A DNA stretch of 64,000 nt from Pusillibacter faecalis (GTDB lineage: Bacteria > Bacillota > Clostridia > Oscillospirales > Oscillospiraceae), in contig NZ_AP023421.1 of NCBI RefSeq assembly GCF_018408705.1, forward strand, positions 186,001-250,000, read 5' to 3'. Numbering within the stretch: position 1 is the stretch's first letter; each line of letters starts with the position of its first letter. Positions 45,903-52,607 of the stretch are shown here, in pieces. The notes under the pieces were generated by a model. It was not told the DNA's origin. It did no database searches and worked only from the letters and a program-made list of their open reading frames with translations. Position numbers and translations under genes: made by a program.

Positions 45903-46952
45903 TCATTCATTTTCCTGTGGTTTCTTTTGTAACTTAACATTTGACAAGGGATTTGCCTTTGCAGCAATTCGCAGAGATTCATTATCAATATGCGTGTAAA
46001 TTTCCGTGGTATTCAAGTGATCGTGTCCCAGAACCTCCTGAACCGCGCGGACATCCACTCCATTTTGGAGCATCAGTGTAGCGGCAGTGTGCCGTAGTTT
46101 GTGAGAGGAGTACTGACTGCTGTCGAGGCCAGCCACTTCCAGCTGTTTTTTAACCATGCTATGGACCATGGACCGGCTGATCCGCTCGTTACGTGAGGAG
46201 AGGAACATGGCATTCTGGTCACGCCCAGTAATTGGACGGCGAACTGCCAGATAGCGCTTGAGCGCGTCTTGACAGGCATCATTCAGGTAAATAATCCGAA
46301 CCTTATTACCTTTTCCCAAAACACGTAGCGACTCCCCTTGGAGATCGCTGAGGTTCAGTCCAATCAGTTCTGAAATTCGCAGCCCACAGTTTAAAAACAA
46401 TGTCAAAATACAGTAATCCCGCTCCTGGTTCTTGCCACCCACAGCTTGTAAAAGCTGTAAGCTCTCATCCAGGGTCAAGTACTTTGGCAGAGTCTTTTTT
46501 AACTTCGGAGAGTCCATATCCTTGACAGGATTTTCACGAAGTAGATGCATCTTATTCGTCAAATAATTGTAAAAAGAGCGAATTGTAGCAATTTTTCGCG
46601 CGCGGGATGCTGCGTTCAATCCATACTCTGATCTAGGGCTGTTCTGGTGCTGTATGCGGTCCCGGCTCAGATAAGTCATATAACCATAGACGTCGGTCAG
46701 CGTGACGGATGCGATAAAATCCAAATCGACATCTAATATATCAATTTCATCTAAGGATTTTTGAGCGAGCTGTGGGTTCCGGATTTGCTTCATATAACGA
46801 AAGAAATTACGCAAGTCCAGATAATATTCATCAACTGTACGCTTGGAGTGTGCCTTAATGGTTTCATGATAGGATAGAAAGTCCCGCAAAATCTGTGGTG
46901 CGTCGTACCGGTAATCTGTCATGGCTGTAGTGTGGAATGTGGGGATTTTCAA
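45903..46952 (-). CDS. Xer-type tyrosine recombinase beside a dif-like site
   Basis: A 349-residue tyrosine recombinase with Arg192 (NCGLRISELI), His284/Arg287 (HKLRHTAA), His310 (LGHDHLNTTE) and Tyr319. The N-terminal SAM-like domain is longer than in XerD. It begins with TTG at 46952; an internal ATG at 46922 is the alternative. Neither has an ideal ribosome site, although GGAGGGG lies 15 bases before the TTG. Only 24 bases separate it from a dif-like inverted repeat, resembling the XerS/difSL and XerH/difH arrangements. It is probably a host chromosome-dimer recombinase that the adjacent microvirus exploits. Confidence 0.88.
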   Translation of the reverse strand: MKIPTFHTTAMTDYRYDAPQILRDFLSYHETIKAHSKRTVDEYYLDLRNFFRYMKQIRNPQLAQKSLDEIDILDVDLDFIASVTLTDVYGYMTYLSRDRIQHQNSPRSEYGLNAASRARKIATIRSFYNYLTNKMHLLRENPVKDMDSPKLKKTLPKYLTLDESLQLLQAVGGKNQERDYCILTLFLNCGLRISELIGLNLSDLQGESLRVLGKGNKVRIIYLNDACQDALKRYLAVRRPITGRDQNAMFLSSRNERISRSMVHSMVKKQLEVAGLDSSQYSSHKLRHTAATLMLQNGVDVRAVQEVLGHDHLNTTEIYTHIDNESLRIAAKANPLSNVKLQKKPQENE

Positions 46953-46976
46953 TCAAAATATATTTTTCCCCTCCAT

Positions 46977-47010
46977 CACATTGAACAAAATTTTTATTTT
47001 GTTTAATGTG
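46977..47010. repeat. Left dif-like / attachment site of the microvirus
   Basis: Two 14-base arms (46977-46990 and 46997-47010) form an inverted repeat with one mismatch around a 6-base centre TTTTTA. The layout (11-bp arms, 6-bp centre) is that of Xer binding sites. The core 46982-47007 matches 52254-52279 at 20 of 26 positions without gaps. Confidence 0.78.
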
Positions 47011-47062
47011 ATATTCTTATTCCACGGTGCTCCTTCCCAAAAAAATTATTGGAGGTTTTTGT

Positions 47063-47230
47063 ATGTCATTTCGGAATTTGTTTGAACTCAACGAAGCATG
47101 GTCTAGTGATGATGAACTTCTCATTGTGAAGGGTGCTGATAGAAGTTTCCTTCGTGCTCGTACCGCAGTTTCTTTGTATGGAGATCATAAAGTTGCTTGG
47201 TTTTATGATGATGTGGTTGCAGTTCTGTGA
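47063..47230 (+). CDS. Small hypothetical microvirus protein upstream of VP4
   Basis: A 55-residue acidic/aromatic protein (starts MSFRNLFELNEAW) with no recognised domain. ATG at 47063 follows a good GGAGG. Its stop overlaps the VP4 start, so it may control VP4 translation. It is the first gene after the attachment site, so it could be an early regulator or decide lysogeny; this is a guess. Confidence 0.65.
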   Translation: MSFRNLFELNEAWSSDDELLIVKGADRSFLRARTAVSLYGDHKVAWFYDDVVAVL

Positions 47231-48234
47231 GTTGTTACCATCCTATGAACGCTCTGTGTCTGGGTGTAGATGCTAATGGCAAGAAAATTATAAAATTTCT
47301 CGGTCATCCTGTCAATGACAATCAAAAGACAGTTTATTATCGTGGTAAAGATTATCCGATTGATATGCTGATAAAGATTCCCTGTGGTAAGTGTGTCGGC
47401 TGTCGGCTTGAATATTCCCGCCAATGGGCGAACCGCTGTATGTTGGAATTGCAGTATCATGATTCGGCCTATTTCTGTACCTTCACCTATGATGATGACC
47501 ATGTACCACGTACTTATTATCCAGACCCGGAGACCGGAGAGGCCTTCCCTGCTATGACCCTTCAAAAACGTGATTTTCAGTTGTTGATGAAGCGAATCCG
47601 GAAGCATTTTCCTGACGATCAGATTAGGTTTTTCGCCTGTGGTGAATATGGTTCCCAGACGTTTCGCCCTCATTATCATGCCATAATTTTTGGCTTGCAT
47701 CTTTCCGATTTAATCCCATATAAGAAAGTTCGTGAAGGTGGAGAGCTTTACACCTATTACAACTCCCCTTCCCTTCAAGAGTGCTGGCCTTATGGTTTTG
47801 TGGTCGTTGGTGAAGTTACTTGGGAATCCTGTGCGTATACTGCCCGCTATGTTATGAAAAAGTTGAAAGGAAAGGAAGCAGATTTTTATGGAAAACACAA
47901 TATTCAGCCTGAGTTTACACTCATGTCCCGGAGGCCTGGAATTGCGCGCAATTATTATGACACGCACCCTACACTTTTTGATACAGATTACATAAACATT
48001 TCAACGCCAAAAGGTGGTAAGAAGTTTCGTCCTCCCCGCTATTTTGAAAAGCTTTTTGAGGTAGATCAGCCTTTAAGGAGTGCCGAGCTTAAAGAAATAA
48101 AAAAGCGAATGGCGATTGAATCCCAGAAAGCAAAGTTGACTCGTACTTCTTTGACAGGTGATGAACTTTTGGAAGTTGAGGAAGCTGCTCAGGTGAATAA
48201 GTTGAAGTCTTTGAGGAGGTCTTTACATGAGTAG
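47227..48234 (+). CDS. Microvirus replication initiation protein VP4
   Basis: A 335-residue rolling-circle initiator. Visible: the N-terminal CYHP motif typical of gokushovirus VP4, a GKCVGCRLEYSRQWANR block (residues 54-70), the metal-binding HUH motif HYH at 149-151 and the catalytic tyrosines near AYTARYVMKK (Tyr204 and Tyr208). It nicks the viral origin to start replication. GTG start chosen because it keeps CYHP; it overlaps the stop of the upstream gene. Confidence 0.93.
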   Translation: MSCYHPMNALCLGVDANGKKIIKFLGHPVNDNQKTVYYRGKDYPIDMLIKIPCGKCVGCRLEYSRQWANRCMLELQYHDSAYFCTFTYDDDHVPRTYYPDPETGEAFPAMTLQKRDFQLLMKRIRKHFPDDQIRFFACGEYGSQTFRPHYHAIIFGLHLSDLIPYKKVREGGELYTYYNSPSLQECWPYGFVVVGEVTWESCAYTARYVMKKLKGKEADFYGKHNIQPEFTLMSRRPGIARNYYDTHPTLFDTDYINISTPKGGKKFRPPRYFEKLFEVDQPLRSAELKEIKKRMAIESQKAKLTRTSLTGDELLEVEEAAQVNKLKSLRRSLHE

Positions 48235-48337
48235 AATGAAGAAAAAGAAGGACAAGAAGGTGTTTACTCGTACTGCTGCCAAGAGCAAGAAGATCAATAT
48301 TGCTCCGAAGATTTTCCGTGGAGGTATTAGGTTATGA
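48227..48337 (+). CDS. Microvirus small basic DNA-binding protein (J/VP8-like)
   Basis: Only 36 residues, strongly basic (about a third Lys/Arg), starting MSRMKKKKDKKVFTRTA and ending RGGIRL. The Arg-Gly-Gly-aromatic/aliphatic-Arg-Leu tail is usual in the small packaging proteins of gokushoviruses, which coat the ssDNA in the capsid. It overlaps VP4 by 8 bases and the next gene by 4. Good GAGGAGG site. Confidence 0.8.
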   Translation: MSRMKKKKDKKVFTRTAAKSKKINIAPKIFRGGIRL

Positions 48338-48558
48338 AACCTTCACAGCCGCATGAGGTTCGGTCTTTTCGTAAATTTATGATTCGTCTTGGTTTTGAAG
48401 GTGTTTCTATTAAGCGTATGGAGCAAGACCCGAATTTATTTGCTGTTTGTGCATTTGATCGGATGAATGAGAGTGTACCTTTTTCCCGTGTTTACTCTTT
48501 GGATGATATTCGCTGTATTACGCATGCCAGTGATATTTTTTGGAGGTATTTGAAATGA
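48334..48558 (+). CDS. Hypothetical microvirus protein
   Basis: A 74-residue protein with basic N-terminus (HEVRSFRKFMIRLGFEGV) and no recognised domain. ATGA overlaps on both sides show it belongs to the viral operon. Not one of the core gokushovirus proteins, so it may be specific to this lineage. Confidence 0.7.
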   Translation: MKPSQPHEVRSFRKFMIRLGFEGVSIKRMEQDPNLFAVCAFDRMNESVPFSRVYSLDDIRCITHASDIFWRYLK

Positions 48559-48812
48559 CTTATGGAATTTATGTTATCAGGGACGCCAAGACCACCTTTA
48601 TGCTCCCTACCGTTGATTTTAATAATGCTTCTGCTATGCGGAATTTTGAGCATGCTGTACGGCATCCGGATTCTTTGATGAAGTCCCATCCGAATGACTT
48701 CGGTCTTTATCGTGTTGGTTCTTTTGATAATGAGACCGGTGAAATTATGCCGGAGTTCCCTCCCCAGTTCATTTGTGACGCTACTGTGTGTCTGAGAAAG
48801 GAAGACGAATGA
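48555..48812 (+). CDS. Microvirus nonstructural protein VP5-like
   Basis: An 85-residue protein with the pattern of the gokushovirus ORF5 nonstructural family: an N-terminal IYVIRD strand, NNASAMRNFEHAV, HPNDFGLYRVGSFDNETGEI. In this group it is thought to bind DNA or regulate the switch to ssDNA synthesis. GGAGG site; overlaps both neighbours. Confidence 0.8.
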   Translation: MTYGIYVIRDAKTTFMLPTVDFNNASAMRNFEHAVRHPDSLMKSHPNDFGLYRVGSFDNETGEIMPEFPPQFICDATVCLRKEDE

Positions 48813-49276
48813 TGTTTAGAACGCAGTATGATCGGCAGCGTGTGACCTGTGAGCCTGGTTCCCGGATTCATAAGACCTATGGCGGCCACTATGATGAAAA
48901 AGGTCGTGTGGTGCTTGAGGAGACCGGAGAGATCAATTTGTATGATGAAATTCAGTCCCATGCGGAAAGCGTTGATATCCATGTACTCATGAAGCGGTAT
49001 GCGAATGGTGATGCGGAAGCTCTTTCCAAACAGCAAGGCTTTTTCGGTGATGTGTTGGACTTCCCCAAGACCTATGCCGAAGCCCTGAATCACATGAATG
49101 AAATGGAACGGCAGTTCATGGCCCTCCCTGTTGAGACCCGTGAAAAGTTCGGCCATTCTTTCAGTGAGTTTCTTGCCGCTTCTGGTGAACCAGATTTTCT
49201 TGATCGTCTCGGTATTAAGGCTGAGCCGGCTTCTGAGCCTGAACAGCCTGAGCCTGCTAAGGAGGTTACAGAATGA
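48809..49276 (+). CDS. Microvirus internal scaffolding protein VP3
   Basis: A 155-residue acidic, helical protein with the VP3 pattern: an N-terminal FRTQYDRQRV segment, the middle DIHVLMKRYANGDAEAL block and an acidic proline-rich tail. It guides procapsid assembly and leaves before maturation. Two adjacent ATGs (48809 and 48812). Confidence 0.87.
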   Translation: MMFRTQYDRQRVTCEPGSRIHKTYGGHYDEKGRVVLEETGEINLYDEIQSHAESVDIHVLMKRYANGDAEALSKQQGFFGDVLDFPKTYAEALNHMNEMERQFMALPVETREKFGHSFSEFLAASGEPDFLDRLGIKAEPASEPEQPEPAKEVTE

Positions 49277-50985
49277 ATCGCAATACAGAATCCCATTTTT
49301 CCCTTCTGCCTCGTGTAGATATCCAGCGTTCCCGCTTTGACCGCTCTGCCAGCCTGAAAACGTCTTTCAATGCCGGTAATATTGTCCCCTTCTTTTTGGA
49401 AGAGGTTCTTCCCGGAGATACGTTCAATGTGAAAACGTCCCGTGTGGTACGTATGCAGACCCTGCTCACTCCTATGATGGATAATGTTTATCTCGATACT
49501 TATTATTTCTTTGTGCCCAACCGTTTGGTATGGGATCACTGGAAGGAGTTTTGTGGTGAGAACACAGAAAGTGCATGGATTCCTGAGACGGAGTATTCGA
49601 TTCCTCAAATTACTGCTCCGGCAGGTGGTTGGCAAGTCGGTACCCTTGCAGATTATTTTGGTGTTCCTACAGGCGTTTCTGGTTTGTCTGTTTCTGCTCT
49701 GCCCTTTAGGGCTTATGCTCTTATCATGAATGAGTGGTTCCGTGATGAAAACTTGCAAGACCCTTTGGTTGTTCCTACTGACGATTCTACCGTGGCTGGT
49801 GTTAATACGGGAACTTTTGTCACTGATGTAGCGAAAGGCGGTTTACCTTACATCGCCTGCAAATACCACGATTATTTTACATCTGCCCTTCCTGCTCCTC
49901 AGAAAGGACCGGATGTGACTATTCCTGTTGGTACTGCTGGTCCTTATCCTGTTGTTGCTCAGTCTAATACTGTCCCGAATCCCGGTAGTGTTGGTTTGAC
50001 TTTTGTTCCCTATACTGCTACTTTTAATAATGCTGGCCAGCAATGGACTGGACAAGTAAATCAACTGCGTGGAAATACTGGCAATAGTGGTGCTATTGGT
50101 GACCCAACTGCTCAAAATTCGTCTTTTGGCGTTGTTACTACAAATAGTCAGTTTAATGGTTCTGCTAATAAGATCATCCCTAATAATCTTTGGGCTCTTG
50201 ATTCTGGTGATGCGGCTGTTGCAACTATCAATCAGCTCCGCCTTGCTTTCCAGATTCAGAAATTCTACGAGAAGCAGGCTCGTGGTGGCTCCCGCTATAC
50301 TGAGGTTGTGCGGAGCTTCTTTGGTGTGACTTCCCCGGATGCCCGTTTGCAGCGTCCTGAATATCTTGGCGGTAATCGCACTCCCATCAACGTGAATCAG
50401 GTTATCCAGCAGTCTGGTACTGGTGAATCTGTGAATACTCCGCAAGGTACTGTTGTCGGTATGTCTCTTACTACTGACAGCCATTCCGACTTTACCAAGT
50501 CTTTCACGGAGCATGGTTTTATTATCGGCGTCATGGTTGCCCGTTATGACCATACCTATCAGCAGGGCCTTAACCGCTTGTGGAGCCGCAAGGATAAGTT
50601 TGATTACTATTGGCCGGTGTTTGCAAATATCGGTGAGCAGGCTATCAAGAATAAGGAGATTTACGCTCAGGGTAACGACACTGACGATGAAGTTTTTGGT
50701 TATCAAGAAGCATGGGCTGAGTATCGGTACAAGCCTAATCAGGTTACCGGTGAAATGCGCTCCCAGTACGCTCAATCTCTCGATGTGTGGCATCTGGCTG
50801 ACGATTACTCCAAGCTACCTTCTTTGTCTGCCGAATGGATTCAGGAAGATGGAAAGACCATTGATCGTGTACTTGCTGTTTCTTCCGATCTGGCTAATCA
50901 GTTCTTTGCTGATATCTATGTGAAGAATTATTGCACCCGGCCTATGCCGATGTATTCTATTCCCGGTCTTATTGATCATCACTAA
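49273..50985 (+). CDS. Microvirus major capsid protein VP1
   Basis: A 570-residue capsid protein of the gokushovirus type. The start FSLLPRVDIQRSRFDRSAS and LPFRAYALIMNEWFRDENLQ (about residues 143-162), RGGSRYTEVVRSFFGV and the end RPMPMYSIPGLIDHH are all family hallmarks. The stretch from about 175 to 290 (rich in Gly, Asn, Thr) is the variable surface loop forming the threefold protrusions seen in gokushoviruses. AAGGAGG site overlapping VP3. Confidence 0.95.
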   Translation: MNRNTESHFSLLPRVDIQRSRFDRSASLKTSFNAGNIVPFFLEEVLPGDTFNVKTSRVVRMQTLLTPMMDNVYLDTYYFFVPNRLVWDHWKEFCGENTESAWIPETEYSIPQITAPAGGWQVGTLADYFGVPTGVSGLSVSALPFRAYALIMNEWFRDENLQDPLVVPTDDSTVAGVNTGTFVTDVAKGGLPYIACKYHDYFTSALPAPQKGPDVTIPVGTAGPYPVVAQSNTVPNPGSVGLTFVPYTATFNNAGQQWTGQVNQLRGNTGNSGAIGDPTAQNSSFGVVTTNSQFNGSANKIIPNNLWALDSGDAAVATINQLRLAFQIQKFYEKQARGGSRYTEVVRSFFGVTSPDARLQRPEYLGGNRTPINVNQVIQQSGTGESVNTPQGTVVGMSLTTDSHSDFTKSFTEHGFIIGVMVARYDHTYQQGLNRLWSRKDKFDYYWPVFANIGEQAIKNKEIYAQGNDTDDEVFGYQEAWAEYRYKPNQVTGEMRSQYAQSLDVWHLADDYSKLPSLSAEWIQEDGKTIDRVLAVSSDLANQFFADIYVKNYCTRPMPMYSIPGLIDHH

Positions 50986-50986
50986 A

Positions 50987-51008
50987 AAGAGGGGCTTCGG
51001 CCCCTCTT
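50987..51008 (+). terminator. TTCG-capped hairpin between VP1 and VP2
   Basis: Perfect 9-base GC-rich stem (50987-50995 with 51000-51008) capped by TTCG. It follows the VP1 stop by 1 base and lacks a T-run, so it is likely an mRNA-stabilising or read-through structure. Confidence 0.65.
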
Positions 51009-51034
51009 GACATAAATAAAGGAGTTGATATAGA

Positions 51035-51928
51035 ATGGCATTACCGATTACTTATAGTGCCTCTAAAGCCGCTCGTATGGCCTCTGCACAGGAGTTTTTA
51101 CCCCAGGGTCATACTTCTTCTACCGGTGGCTCTTCCGGCCGTTCTAGTGCCGTTTTTGCCGCCGCTAATCAAGCCGCTGATCAGATTGGACGGATTCAAG
51201 GTATTGCTCAGTCTAATTCTGCTTTTAATGCCGAGCAGGCTACGATTCAAAGAGAGTGGCAGGAAGCGCAAAATGCTAAGGCTATGCAGTTTAATTCTAC
51301 GGAAGCCGCAAAAAATCGTGCTTGGCAAGAGTATATGTCTAATACTGCGCATCAACGTGAGGTAAAAGATTTGATGGCCGCTGGCCTGAATCCTGTGTTG
51401 TCTGCTATGAATGGCAACGGTGCATCTGTTGGAAGTGGTGCTACGGCCTCTGGCGTGACTTCTGCTGGTGCGAAAGGCGATGCCGATACCTCCGCATCGG
51501 GTGCCATTGTGAATCTCTTAGGAAGCATTCTAGCGGCTAATACGCAGCTTGAAGCCGCTAACGTCTCCGCTCGTACTCAAGAAGCTGTTGCGGAAAAATA
51601 TACCGCTATGCAAAAGATTGTTGCTGAGGTAGCAGCTGCGGCTTCTCGTTATTCCGCAGATCAGCATTTGAAGGGCTCTTATGCTAGTGCTTCCGCTATG
51701 CGTTATGGAAGTGATATGCAAAAGTATATTGCTGCTAATTATCCCTCTAGTATGTATGGTTTAATTTCTGCTGTTACTTCTGCTTTAACTGGTGATGAAG
51801 GTGTTTCTGGCGCTGTCAGTTCTGGTCTTGATTGGGCTCGCTCTGTTGATAAGAGGACTAAAGAGTATAGTAAAGATTATAAGGGCACTTATCGTTCAAA
51901 AAATGCAAAGGAGATTTTATTTGGATGA
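51035..51928 (+). CDS. Microvirus DNA pilot protein VP2
   Basis: A 297-residue protein of gokushovirus VP2 type: an Ala/Ser-rich start, the block NSAFNAEQATIQREWQE and the hallmark AYQEYMSNTAHQREVKDL-like stretch (here WQEYMSNTAHQREVKDLM, about residues 96-113) with AGLNPVLSAMNG. VP2 helps move DNA into the host. AAAGGAG site. Confidence 0.93.
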   Translation: MALPITYSASKAARMASAQEFLPQGHTSSTGGSSGRSSAVFAAANQAADQIGRIQGIAQSNSAFNAEQATIQREWQEAQNAKAMQFNSTEAAKNRAWQEYMSNTAHQREVKDLMAAGLNPVLSAMNGNGASVGSGATASGVTSAGAKGDADTSASGAIVNLLGSILAANTQLEAANVSARTQEAVAEKYTAMQKIVAEVAAAASRYSADQHLKGSYASASAMRYGSDMQKYIAANYPSSMYGLISAVTSALTGDEGVSGAVSSGLDWARSVDKRTKEYSKDYKGTYRSKNAKEILFG

Positions 51929-52089
51929 CTAATTCTGAAATTGTTTCTGTGATTTTATTGTTTGTTTATGGAATCCCTTATTTGCTGGTCATTCGTTTGT
52001 TATGGTATATTGGTTCCTGGTTCCGTGATCGTACTAAAAAGAAAGATTATTTCATTGTAAATAAAGATCAGTCTCCCGATAGGAGCTGA
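51925..52089 (+). CDS. 54-residue single-pass membrane protein, possible lysis protein
   Basis: Starts in an ATGA overlap with VP2. Residues about 5-34 form one long hydrophobic segment (rich in Leu, Ile, Val, Tyr, Trp) with Pro18; a basic tail (RDRTKKK, about residues 34-40) follows. The layout resembles phage phiX174 E, a one-span lysis protein, but there is no sequence identity that I can show. Known gokushoviruses have no agreed lysis gene. Confidence 0.6.
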   Translation: MTNSEIVSVILLFVYGIPYLLVIRLLWYIGSWFRDRTKKKDYFIVNKDQSPDRS

Positions 52090-52093
52090 AAAA

Positions 52094-52156
52094 CACTCGG
52101 CACCATTGACCTCTCTTGATGTCAATGGTGCCGAGTGACACCAAGCACCGCGCGGT
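52094..52156. repeat. 17-bp perfect hairpin plus GC palindrome in the viral non-coding region
   Basis: Arms 52094-52110 and 52121-52137 pair perfectly with a 10-base loop; a 10-base palindrome ACCGCGCGGT follows at 52147-52156. No T-run follows the hairpin. Just after the last viral gene, it is a candidate origin or packaging signal; terminator is an alternative. Confidence 0.65.
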
Positions 52157-52253
52157 TAGCTGATAAAGACTAAAAACTATACTCCCGTGAACTAAAATAG
52201 AAACAAAAAAATATATATAAATTAACTAAAAAAATAGTATAAAAATTGATAAC

Positions 52254-52279
52254 TGAACAATTGTATTATTTTGCTCAAT
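52254..52279. repeat. Right dif-like / attachment site of the microvirus
   Basis: The 26-base core matches 46982-47007 at 20 of 26 positions. The right arm (TTTTGCTCAAT) differs from the left site's by two bases; GAACAA of the left arm is shared. The central six bases differ at two positions. Confidence 0.72.
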
Positions 52280-52379
52280 TGTAATAAGATATCCACAAAC
52301 CCCCTTTCTACTGTAAATCATAAAATCGTGAATCCGGGTCAAGCTAATTGCAAGATCAACAGGAACGGATGGTGTTCGT

Positions 52380-52607
52380 ATGAGCTTGATTCCATGTACC
52401 AGTGAATGTGTTTACCAGTCTGAAGGCTTATGTACACTAGACAGCGCTGCAGCTGCCGGCATGCCCGCGCTTGGCGGCGCCTGTGTCCATTTTATCCCGA
52501 GGGACGGAGCACGGCTCGGATCGCCTCACCGATATTCCGAACCGGGATTAGCTGCAGGCCTGGAAATTCCGGAAGCGTCCGATGGACCGGAACCAAACAT
52601 CGTTTAA
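52380..52607 (+). CDS. Small cysteine-rich conserved protein next to radA
   Basis: A 75-residue frame whose first 40 residues contain four Cys (CTSECVYQSEGLCTL, then GGACVHF), a pattern seen in very small Clostridia proteins that are poorly annotated. The last 35 residues read through the antisense of radA and look non-native; the tail-to-tail overlap is 116 bases. The start at 52380 has AGGA 17 bases upstream, so it is not certain. Confidence 0.5.
   Translation: MSLIPCTSECVYQSEGLCTLDSAAAAGMPALGGACVHFIPRDGARLGSPHRYSEPGLAAGLEIPEASDGPEPNIV

Larger units (their letters stand above)
46982..52279 (+). mobile_element. Integrated gokushovirus-like microvirus (Microviridae provirus)
   Basis: A 5.27-kb unit (46982 to 52254 between matching site positions) with a full microvirus gene set in one direction: VP4, J-like, VP5-like, VP3, VP1, VP2. 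The size fits gokushovirus genomes. Genes overlap mostly by ATGA. The DNA is visibly richer in A/T than its flanks and favours T-ending codons. Known: Enterobacteria gokushoviruses and Bacteroides microviruses lysogenise through host Xer recombinases at dif. No integrase lies inside the unit. All structural and replication genes look intact, so it may be inducible. Confidence 0.9.

Noticed and set aside
45903..46952. Treating the Xer gene as the microvirus integrase
   Set aside because: It lies outside the two attachment sites and is less AT-rich than the viral genes; microviruses of this type are too small to carry one. A host gene fits better.
49843..50793. A 316-codon minus-strand frame opposite VP1
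   Set aside because: VP1 is unmistakable; microvirus genes are on one strand and the opposite frame is low-complexity Ile/Ser/Thr-rich.
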